A DNA stretch of 46,512 bases from positions 11,583 to 58,094 of the forward strand of contig PBSO01000006.1 of assembly GCA_002726275.1 (NCBI GenBank), given 5' to 3'. Positions 19,427 to 29,477 of the stretch are shown here, piece after piece. The notes below the pieces were generated by a model. That model made no database searches and was not told the DNA's origin. It saw nothing but the letters and a program-made list of their open reading frames with translations. The stretch is from Methanobacteriota archaeon (GTDB lineage Archaea > Thermoplasmatota > Poseidoniia > Poseidoniales > Thalassarchaeaceae). The position numbers were made by a program, and so were the translations under genes. Positions within the stretch are counted from its first letter, which is position 1, and each line of letters opens with the position of its first letter.

Positions 19427-20404
19427 TCAGTCTTTCCTGGCTGCTTCATTAACTATGAATATCAAGAGAATGAAAATCGCAATTATTCTCAAATCAAAAT
19501 TCGATTCGGCATCTTGCGGCCCATGGGGGCTGAACAAATTAGCAACATTGGAAATTTCAGGAGACTCGGAAGATGAGACTATCACAGTTCCACCAACATG
19601 ATAGGGGGAGGATGTAATGAATCCACCTGGAATCATGTCTGCCGTCACCGAAGCCATTGCAATATCGCAAAGGTCAGATTGAGTTAGATCGCTGAGCACG
19701 TTTTCGAATACCCCACTGTCGTGACTATAAAGGGTCAGCTCGACCTCATAGTGGCTTGCTATACTGTTTGTAATCATCTCAGCCATATCGACCTCGAATC
19801 CAACCAATTCATCATTATCATCAATCCCGGTCATAGAGGACTCTTGGTCCAACATGCAGACTCCCAAATCAGTATCCTCATACAGTATCCTGTGCAGTGT
19901 TCCGCCCTCTGTTGGTGTGGGCCATGCGTCCTCGTACATCTCAAAATTTGAGGATTGTAGCTGAGGGAGGTCCGCGAACCATAGTTGGTGAGTCGAGAAT
20001 GCCGTGCCCCTCTGAAATATGTCCGCTAGCGCAGAATTAACTGCGTACCTTAGCTCATCATTTCCGCTTTCCTGAGAACTGTCGGATCTAATCATGGCCA
20101 CGAAATAATCCGAAATATCAAACATGTCGAGTACGGAAATCGTTGACCACTGCGCGATCATCTCGGAATCGGTCAGTAAGTGGTGTGGGCCAATAACATA
20201 GTCGACATTCCCATCCCTGAGCGCCCTCATGGCGAAGGGGACATTCTCGTACTCAATCTCCTCTAGTTCGGAGTTTTGCGCTATGAAATGCGAAGATTCC
20301 TCTCCAGCAATAGTGCCTATTGAATAAACTGACTCACCTGATGCCAGAACCCATGAAGAGGAAATCAGGATCGGGACGATTAGAACCGCGGCAAGCCCCC
20401 TCAT
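19427..20404 (-). CDS. Family-3-like amino-acid substrate-binding protein with apparently permuted lobe order and C-terminal TM anchor
   Basis: Signal peptide (MRGLAAVLIVPILISSSWVLASG), then lobe-II-like GTIAGEESSHFI..ALRDGNVDYVIG..NSALADIFQRGTAFSTHQLWF, then lobe-I-like GVCMLDQESSMTGIDDNDELVGFEVDMAEMITNSI..LCDIAMASVTADMIPGGFITSSPYHVGGTVIV, then TM LRIIAIFILLIFIVNEAARKD. Confidence 0.8.
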   Translation of the reverse strand: MRGLAAVLIVPILISSSWVLASGESVYSIGTIAGEESSHFIAQNSELEEIEYENVPFAMRALRDGNVDYVIGPHHLLTDSEMIAQWSTISVLDMFDISDYFVAMIRSDSSQESGNDELRYAVNSALADIFQRGTAFSTHQLWFADLPQLQSSNFEMYEDAWPTPTEGGTLHRILYEDTDLGVCMLDQESSMTGIDDNDELVGFEVDMAEMITNSIASHYEVELTLYSHDSGVFENVLSDLTQSDLCDIAMASVTADMIPGGFITSSPYHVGGTVIVSSSESPEISNVANLFSPHGPQDAESNFDLRIIAIFILLIFIVNEAARKD

Positions 20405-20489
20405 GACCGCATCAAGGAGCGTTTTGACTTAGAATTGGCGGTCCGCCTAGACTATATCCAAGGAAGAATGCCAGATAACAGGGCTCGCC

Positions 20490-22673
20490 ATGCACGAAGC
20501 GGAATCTGGACTTCCCAAAGCAGCAGTCGGACAAGGCCTGGCCAGAGTTGTTGCTATTGCTGCGGTGGTTCTTCTCATGGCCGGCTCAACGCCCGGACAA
20601 GCGAGTGGATTCACAAGTGGTTGGGAAGTCGTTGAAAGCGGAACCTCAGAGGACCTTCTCACGGCTGCCCATTTTGGTGACCAAGTTTGGGCATTTGGCA
20701 CAGGCGGCGTAATTCTCAATAGTATTGACAACGGGATTTCCTGGGAAAATACAGATTCGCCAACGACGTCTGACATACGCCACTCAGACTCTGATTTTGG
20801 ATCTCTAATTATATCGGGGGATTCTGGATTGGTGCTTCTGAAGAGCAGTGTTGATGATGAATGGACGGATATCTCCCTTCCCGAGGATTCGCAAGTAAAT
20901 GGGGTATCCCTGACTGGTAGTCAGGGCGCCATAGCCGTAGGCAATAATGGAACTATTTGGGAGTTGGAGGATGGAGAATGGACTGAGATTAGTCTATCTA
21001 TCGAAAGTGACCTACTGGGAGTTTCATTTATTGATGAAAATCTAGGAATTGTGGTTGGTTCCGGTGGGACGATTCTTTTCTCCAGTGACGGAGGTGAGAA
21101 CTGGGAATATAGAGAGGCGCCTGAGGGAGCAGGTGATTCGGATATTGTATCTGTTGAATTCTACAGTCCTACCCGGATATATGCCATCACAGATGATGGC
21201 AGTATCCTGATATCAATGAGCAATGTAGTTACTGGTACTGATGTAGGTTATGTGTGGACACTGGTAGAGTTCGAAAGACACTATCCCCCAGGAACCAATG
21301 AATATATTCTAGGTCCCGAAAACCTGGATGTCGAATTGACTTCAGTAGAAGTTGTTTCGACCTCAAAGTTACTGATGACAGGGGCCGGGGGTTACCTCTC
21401 AATGAGTATTAACGGCGGGACCATCGTTTCGCAGCAGATCAATCCACTTGGCAACGAAACCAGCTTCAATGGAATTGTTATGGTGACAGGGTTCACTGGA
21501 ATAGCAATTGGAGATGGAGGTTCCATCCTATGGACAGATAATGCAGGTGCGGATGACCAGGTCGGTTTCGTGGTCCCTGAATATGGAAACTTTGGAGTCT
21601 TCGTAGACGAGACGAAGGAGATGTTCCTTTCTGGGTTCATTGCGACATTGAAGATAGTCGCATTTGGAATTGTTCTAGGTTTCTTCCTAGGGATAACCCT
21701 AGCTATGTGCAAAACCTCTCCAACATCTCTGAGGTATATTGTGGAACGTTATGAACCTCGATACGTCAGAGTAGCAGGAATTCCCATCCTAGGGGCAGGG
21801 ATTTTCCAGATATACTCAGCAATTCCCGGAACTACTGATCTAGGATTGCAGGGGATTGAGTACATTTTCCTACCCGTCGGTGCGCCAGAATCATTCCTGA
21901 GGATTCTACTTGGCATTGCTCTGACATTCGTGGGTTTACTATTCCTGAGCAATGACGGCGAGTTTGCTAAAATTAGAATTAAGTCGATATCATTGAATCC
22001 TTGGAGGGTGAGGCCTCTAAACACTATAGCGACTGTATACACGGACTTCTTCCGCAATACCCCCTTAATTGTTCAATTCTTGTTCATTCACTTTGGAGTT
22101 AGGCTAGGGGCACTTATTCAAGGGCCCGGCCTGGACATCTTTAGCTTCGAGAATATAGGGGGGAATCACAATTTCATAACAGATATATTCGCTAGATACG
22201 ATTATTCAGAATCAAATTATGGAACACTAATTGGGGGGGTGCTGTATGATTCTGCGTTCATCAGCGCGATATGTGCCCTTGGTTTCAATTCCGGCGCATA
22301 CCAGTGTGAAACCATAAGAGGTGCAATTCAGGCAATTCCTTCTGCACAGATGGAAGCGGGAAGAAGCATTGGATTGACCTACCTTCAAACGATGCGGCGA
22401 GTAATAATGCCCCAAGCAATTAGGATATGCATACCCCCAATGGGAAATGAAATGGTCAACTTGGTTCTAAACTCATCCCTAGCGATGATTATTGGATATG
22501 CAGAACTCACACGACAGGGGAAGTTGATTGTTGCAAGTACCTTCCAATACGCATACGCTTGGGGAATGGTTCTGATATCCTACTTCGTGGTAACCTGGAC
22601 CCTCGCACTTTTCCTCAGGTGGATGGAAGAAAAAACCAGAATACCAGGGCTGGGGATGACAGGAGGTAACTGA
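20490..22673 (+). CDS. Fusion: signal/TM plus Ycf48/BNR-like beta-propeller plus polar amino-acid ABC transporter permease
   Basis: Residues ~40-360: TSGWEVVESGTSEDLLTAAHFGDQVWAFGTGGVILNSIDNGISWEN.. GIVVGSGGTILFSSDGGENWEYREAP.. TGIAIGDGGSILWTDNAG. Residues ~370-727: FLSGFIATLKIVAFGIVLGFFLGITLA.. YTDFFRNTPLIVQFLFIHFG.. SAQMEAGRSIGLTYLQTMRRVIMPQAIRICIPPMGNE (EAA loop). Confidence 0.92.
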   Translation: MHEAESGLPKAAVGQGLARVVAIAAVVLLMAGSTPGQASGFTSGWEVVESGTSEDLLTAAHFGDQVWAFGTGGVILNSIDNGISWENTDSPTTSDIRHSDSDFGSLIISGDSGLVLLKSSVDDEWTDISLPEDSQVNGVSLTGSQGAIAVGNNGTIWELEDGEWTEISLSIESDLLGVSFIDENLGIVVGSGGTILFSSDGGENWEYREAPEGAGDSDIVSVEFYSPTRIYAITDDGSILISMSNVVTGTDVGYVWTLVEFERHYPPGTNEYILGPENLDVELTSVEVVSTSKLLMTGAGGYLSMSINGGTIVSQQINPLGNETSFNGIVMVTGFTGIAIGDGGSILWTDNAGADDQVGFVVPEYGNFGVFVDETKEMFLSGFIATLKIVAFGIVLGFFLGITLAMCKTSPTSLRYIVERYEPRYVRVAGIPILGAGIFQIYSAIPGTTDLGLQGIEYIFLPVGAPESFLRILLGIALTFVGLLFLSNDGEFAKIRIKSISLNPWRVRPLNTIATVYTDFFRNTPLIVQFLFIHFGVRLGALIQGPGLDIFSFENIGGNHNFITDIFARYDYSESNYGTLIGGVLYDSAFISAICALGFNSGAYQCETIRGAIQAIPSAQMEAGRSIGLTYLQTMRRVIMPQAIRICIPPMGNEMVNLVLNSSLAMIIGYAELTRQGKLIVASTFQYAYAWGMVLISYFVVTWTLALFLRWMEEKTRIPGLGMTGGN

Positions 22674-24781
<2,108 letters not shown>

Positions 24782-24892
24782 TTAATTGAACGATTCCCAT
24801 TACAGGTACCGGGCGCTTTGGCGACCCGAATCGCCCTTTTGAATAGTATCCCCCGGGGATGTGCAACGGGACACCTATACGGAGGAGTTCAA

Positions 24893-26209
24893 TTAAGTGA
24901 AAATCATCCTTTCGGCTATTTCTGAGACTTTTTTCTCATAGCCGGGGAGAGTCATGATGTAAACCGCTGCCTGACTTACCTGGCGAGTCTTCAGGGCGTC
25001 GGCGATTGGTGTATGCTCCTTGAACCACCTAGTCTTTCCATCATCTCCGATTATTCTGATGTCCACTTGCGACATCCTTGGTTCAGCGAGAAGGAGTTTG
25101 ATATTAGGGACATCGACAGCAACGTATCCAGGCTCCAATCCGGACCTCTGGGCCATCTCATCCTCAAATGACCTCCTCTTCTCAGAATCAGAGGCCAGTC
25201 CGGCTAGGAGACTAATCTGGTCTTCACTCAACTCCTGCCTCCTTCGGCTAGAGCATACCTTGAGCAATTGCCTGTACTTTAGCCTCCTAATCATATCCCT
25301 GGCATAGTCTCCGGCACCATATAGGGCCTGCCAAATTTCTGCATCGACTCGCCTTTGAAGATCAACTGAGTCGGGCAATAAGTCCTCACTGCGTTCGACT
25401 GCCCTTGACAACATGATCTCTGTGACTCTTGTTACCCTGTGGAAGTATACTGCACTGTACATCAGACCACGTGCCATCAGCATCCCCTCCAAGGCAGGCA
25501 GCCCCCCTTCCTCAACCGCAATGTCGCCACCATGCCTCTCGAGACACATGATTAGTCTCCGATAGTCAATAACGCCGTGATTGACCCCTGTGAAGTGGGA
25601 GTCCCTTAGCAGGTAGTCGATCTGATCACAATCAACGGGCCCGTGAACAAGGTGAGCGAGAGTATTGTCTTGCTCGACAAAATCGGAACGCCCCTCTGAC
25701 CACGTCATAAGATTCCTCTCTGAACCCCTAGCATCAGGACCCCTAATCAGGCTGGCAACTTCCTTTGGTTCGATTCCATATCCTTCGAGAATATCGGGAA
25801 TCGCCTTCCTATTATTGATTGATTTTTCCTCTCCTTCCCTTAGTACATCGTAATCTCCAGTGATAATTCCCTCCGTTATGGACATGTGATCCATCCCCCC
25901 CCTCTCGTGTAGAATATGCTCGAGTGTGTGAGAATAGGGGCCATGGCCAACATCATGCAGCATTGCAGCAACCTGTACCAAATCGGTCTCGGAGTCGTCC
26001 AATTCCATTGACTCAGCCATCATTCCAGCTATGTGGGACACTCCCAATGAATGCTCAAAGCGAGTATGGTGAGCCCCCGGGAATACCAGGTGTGCGAGGC
26101 CGAGTTGTTTAATGTGGCTCAGCTTATTCATCTCAGGCGTCTTTAGCAAATCATTCCTGACTCCATCTATCCGAAACTGGCCGTGAATGGCGTCGTTGAT
26201 GGTCTTCAT
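24893..26209 (-). CDS. HD-domain phosphohydrolase (dGTPase/SAMHD1-like)
   Basis: HHTRFEHSLGVSHIAG..AAMLHDVGHGPYSHTLEH..DQIDYLLRDSHFTGVNHGVIDYRRL. Start probably 26209, upstream alternative at 26278. Confidence 0.9.
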   Translation of the reverse strand: MKTINDAIHGQFRIDGVRNDLLKTPEMNKLSHIKQLGLAHLVFPGAHHTRFEHSLGVSHIAGMMAESMELDDSETDLVQVAAMLHDVGHGPYSHTLEHILHERGGMDHMSITEGIITGDYDVLREGEEKSINNRKAIPDILEGYGIEPKEVASLIRGPDARGSERNLMTWSEGRSDFVEQDNTLAHLVHGPVDCDQIDYLLRDSHFTGVNHGVIDYRRLIMCLERHGGDIAVEEGGLPALEGMLMARGLMYSAVYFHRVTRVTEIMLSRAVERSEDLLPDSVDLQRRVDAEIWQALYGAGDYARDMIRRLKYRQLLKVCSSRRRQELSEDQISLLAGLASDSEKRRSFEDEMAQRSGLEPGYVAVDVPNIKLLLAEPRMSQVDIRIIGDDGKTRWFKEHTPIADALKTRQVSQAAVYIMTLPGYEKKVSEIAERMIFT

Positions 26210-26402
26210 GCGCTTCCCTGCGACCCTCCGAGAGTATGTCTGCCCTTGAATCACACTCCCATTGGAGGTTGGCGACATATTGCGTACAATGGAAACTAAG
26301 GTCCAACTCAATGTATTTCATTTGCATTTCAATTGAGATACAATTAAGACCCCCTGCCCCTCTGTGCGGTTTGGAGGAAGCAAGTTGGCCGGTCACAGCC
26401 CC

Positions 26403-26753
26403 ATGGTTTCGCTAAGGATACCAGAGGACCACCTTCTGGAATTAGACAGGCTGGTTGGCCTTGATGGAATGAGGAACAGGTCTGATGTGATTCGATATGC
26501 CCTGAGGCAGTATCTTTCATCTGAGCACCAAATTTCGGGCGATAGGGTACAAGTAGATCTAGGTCCGGACCTGAGTGCCAGGATTAGTGACTACTGCAAG
26601 TTACACGGGGAGAACCCTGATGTTGTCCTTAGACAGGCAGCTAGGGAACACATCAGGCGTGTGGCAATAGAAGATGCCACAGTTGAGGACCTCCTTGCTG
26701 CGCGGATGGATGCTCTCCGCGCAAGACATGATGATGATTCAAACGCTATTTGA
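26403..26753 (+). CDS. Ribbon-helix-helix (CopG-like) DNA-binding protein
   Basis: MVSLRIPEDHLLELDRLVGLDGMRNRSDVIRYALRQYL; RHH strand-helix-helix at the N-terminus. Confidence 0.8.
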   Translation: MVSLRIPEDHLLELDRLVGLDGMRNRSDVIRYALRQYLSSEHQISGDRVQVDLGPDLSARISDYCKLHGENPDVVLRQAAREHIRRVAIEDATVEDLLAARMDALRARHDDDSNAI

Positions 26754-26763
26754 GGCGAGGGAA

Positions 26764-26889
26764 ATGTGTGAGGACGGGATGCACGGAACCAACGCGGGGG
26801 GGCGCACTATGCGCCCTCTCGCACCCAATTTCGAAGGACTTCTGTCGAGAGCCAGAAAGGCCAACTCTACGATGAGGACCGAGGCTTAG
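26764..26889 (+). CDS. Possible 41-aa small protein
   Basis: ATG..TAG: MCEDGMHGTNAGGRTMRPLAPNFEGLLSRARKANSTMRTEA, between the RHH and helicase genes. Short ORF, no homology evidence. Confidence 0.25.
   Translation: MCEDGMHGTNAGGRTMRPLAPNFEGLLSRARKANSTMRTEA
26796..26820. other. Hairpin (11-bp stem with two G-U pairs, CTA loop)
   Basis: GGGGGGGCGCA CTA TGCGCCCTCTC; perfect 7-bp core GGGCGCA/TGCGCCC. Confidence 0.5.
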
Positions 26890-26953
26890 ATGTCCACATC
26901 CATCCGACTTTGAACCCAATCTTCTTGGTCGTTCTACTTACAGGACGCTTTCC

Positions 26954-28972
26954 ATGACTACTCCCGATGCTCCGGAACTAGGAGTTTACTTGGCTCATGA
27001 GGAGATGAGGGAGTCGCAAATTGAGATGATTTTGGATGGCATTGATTCGCTATCAAGGGGAGGTTTTCTTTTGGCGGCGGCTCCAACGGGAATTGGGAAG
27101 ACTGCTGCATCATTAGCCTCTGCATTATGCGTTGCGAGCAGTAGCGAAGGGGCTAGCCCGAAAATTATCTTCATGACAGGGAGACAGTCACAGCACAGAA
27201 TCGTAGTTGAAACTGTCAACATGATCAACTCCAGGCTACCTGTAGGCATCCCCAGGGTGAAATTGGTTGACATTATCGGACGGGAAGGAATGTGCGAGAT
27301 GGTAGATAAGTCGACGGGAAGGTGCAACTGCGAGCAGAGTACGACAGAGGAGGGCAGGCAGGCAAAGAGAAACAGAATGAAAGACATCATACTTTCCGAA
27401 CCCCGACATGTGGATTGGAGCATTAACTACGGCAAGCAGGAAAAGGTCTGTTCTTGGGCATCTGCTAGATCTGCAGTCAGGGATGCTGATATCCTGGTCT
27501 GTGACTACAACCACGTTTTCATTGAAGGAGTAAGGGAAAGTTCTCTCCCAGCAATGGGAATTGAGCTTTCTGAGTCAATACTGATTGTCGACGAAGCTCA
27601 TAACCTCCCCGATAGGATAAGAAATGGCCTGGAGAGGAGGATAACTGATCAGGTATTCAGAAGAGCCCTCGCGGACATTCAAGAATACAAAGGAAATCTC
27701 GAGAAAGTGGCTGTACAGTTGGATACAGCCGAAGCGTATGGATTTAGTGATGCCGTGAAATTGGAGGCGCAAGTTAAGGCCATCAAGGACGACAGTGGAT
27801 TGAGGAAATGGTTCAATCAGAAAACTCAGGAAAATGAAGATTCTAACTGGGATGATTTGAGGATAGACACTGATGAATTTCTGACAATACTGGGTAGAGC
27901 CATTGAGGACGTAGGAGATAATCCAGAAAATGACCATATCACACAAATTAGAGAAATGAACAGAGGACTGATGAAAGTCAAGATCGATGAAGACGAGTCA
28001 TTAGATGAGGACGAGCAAAATGACTGCGTTAGACTTGCTGAGATGCTGGATGTTTGTATCCAATACAGGAATAATGATGCTTTCTCACTCATTTTTGACA
28101 ACGTACTCGATGAACCTAGAATTACCAGTCACCTACTTGATCCGGGACTAGTTGGACAGCCCATCTTTGAAGAATGCGCTGGCTCCATACTGATGTCCGG
28201 TACACTATTCCCACCCGTCATGTATTGCGATATCCTGGGAATTCCCGAAGATGGTTACACTGGAAAGGAGTACAGCTCGGGATTTCCACCTGAGAATAGA
28301 CATGTTCTAATTGCCAGTGACGTGACCAGTAAGTTCTCCGAGAGAGAGTCTAGTTATGCAAAAATAGGTGAGCATGTTACTTCAGTTCTGAAGAATACCC
28401 CAGGGAATGTTGCAATTTTCTCCCCTAGCTATTCGATGATGGAGAGGGTGGTTTCAGACACCGGATATATCTTCGGAAGGTATCGCCTTAAGGAAGAAAG
28501 GGGGATGTCAAAGCGCTCTGTTGACGGCATGGTCAATAGACTCCACGAACTGAAATCTATGGGCAAGAATTCTGTTATCTTCGGAGTACTAAGCGGGAAG
28601 CTTTCCGAGGGGATTGATTATTCCGACAACATACTTGACGCAGTAGTCTGCATAGGTCTCCCCCTACCTCCACCCAGTGCCAAACAAGATTCTCTGTTTG
28701 AGTACTACACGAGTAGGTTTGGAAGAAGCAGGGCATGGAAGTATGCCAGTCTGCAGCCAGCCATCAACAGTGTCCTGCAAGCGCTTGGCAGACCCATTAG
28801 AAAATCCGAAGACAGAGCGATTGTAGTTCTGCTGGAAAAAAGGCTACTTGATAGCAGGAGCAAGGACTGTATGCCCGAATCAATGGACTCCCTAAGGACG
28901 TCCAGTCCGAATAGAACTGGTAAGCACGTAGAGCGTTTCTTCAAAATACCTCAATCAATGGGTTCATCTTAG
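26954..28972 (+). CDS. XPD/Rad3/DinG-like superfamily 2 helicase with putative Fe-S cysteines
   Basis: FLLAAAPTGIGKTAASLASAL (Walker A), ILIVDEAHNLPDRIRN (DEAH), MCEMVDKSTGRCNCEQ..KVCSWASAR cysteines, SVLQALGRPIRKSEDRAIVVLLEKR (motif VI). Confidence 0.92.
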   Translation: MTTPDAPELGVYLAHEEMRESQIEMILDGIDSLSRGGFLLAAAPTGIGKTAASLASALCVASSSEGASPKIIFMTGRQSQHRIVVETVNMINSRLPVGIPRVKLVDIIGREGMCEMVDKSTGRCNCEQSTTEEGRQAKRNRMKDIILSEPRHVDWSINYGKQEKVCSWASARSAVRDADILVCDYNHVFIEGVRESSLPAMGIELSESILIVDEAHNLPDRIRNGLERRITDQVFRRALADIQEYKGNLEKVAVQLDTAEAYGFSDAVKLEAQVKAIKDDSGLRKWFNQKTQENEDSNWDDLRIDTDEFLTILGRAIEDVGDNPENDHITQIREMNRGLMKVKIDEDESLDEDEQNDCVRLAEMLDVCIQYRNNDAFSLIFDNVLDEPRITSHLLDPGLVGQPIFEECAGSILMSGTLFPPVMYCDILGIPEDGYTGKEYSSGFPPENRHVLIASDVTSKFSERESSYAKIGEHVTSVLKNTPGNVAIFSPSYSMMERVVSDTGYIFGRYRLKEERGMSKRSVDGMVNRLHELKSMGKNSVIFGVLSGKLSEGIDYSDNILDAVVCIGLPLPPPSAKQDSLFEYYTSRFGRSRAWKYASLQPAINSVLQALGRPIRKSEDRAIVVLLEKRLLDSRSKDCMPESMDSLRTSSPNRTGKHVERFFKIPQSMGSS

Positions 28973-28997
28973 TTGGTCTCGTGGAGTTGATGATAAC

Positions 28998-29477
28998 ATG
29001 ACATGGAGGAGAGTGGAGATAGACATCTCCGATGAAGGCGAGGGAGGCGAGACGTCACATCCGAGTTCGTCCCTTGGCCTCGATATTTCTGCCTCTGAGT
29101 CGCATTCACAGTTTTTAGCCGAATCATCGCACATCTCCGAGGTTTCAAGAGGACATGAGGGCTTTCTCAACCAGGTTGGAGTAATCCCTGAGTCGTCAAA
29201 GATGGCTTCTAATGAGATACTTCCAGTTGGCGAACTAGTTGCCGATCTTGGTGGTTCGGTTAATGGCGACTTCATGGAAATACCGATGCCATCGACAGAT
29301 AGGAGAGACGTGGTCCTGGAGGTCATGGAGGGAGAATTGGGGAACTTGGCCAGAATAATGTCGCCAAGTTCTTTCGGTGGAGTACTGAGGACTTTCAGAC
29401 TTCCATCTGGTTCCATTATTTCCGGTGCGACTTGGAATGGCCATACATTGGGGCTGTCACTGGAGAATCACTCCTGA
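28998..29477 (+). CDS. Hypothetical protein
   Basis: 159-aa ORF following the helicase; its last 10 nt overlap the convergent giant gene. No family recognised. Confidence 0.5.
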   Translation: MTWRRVEIDISDEGEGGETSHPSSSLGLDISASESHSQFLAESSHISEVSRGHEGFLNQVGVIPESSKMASNEILPVGELVADLGGSVNGDFMEIPMPSTDRRDVVLEVMEGELGNLARIMSPSSFGGVLRTFRLPSGSIISGATWNGHTLGLSLENHS

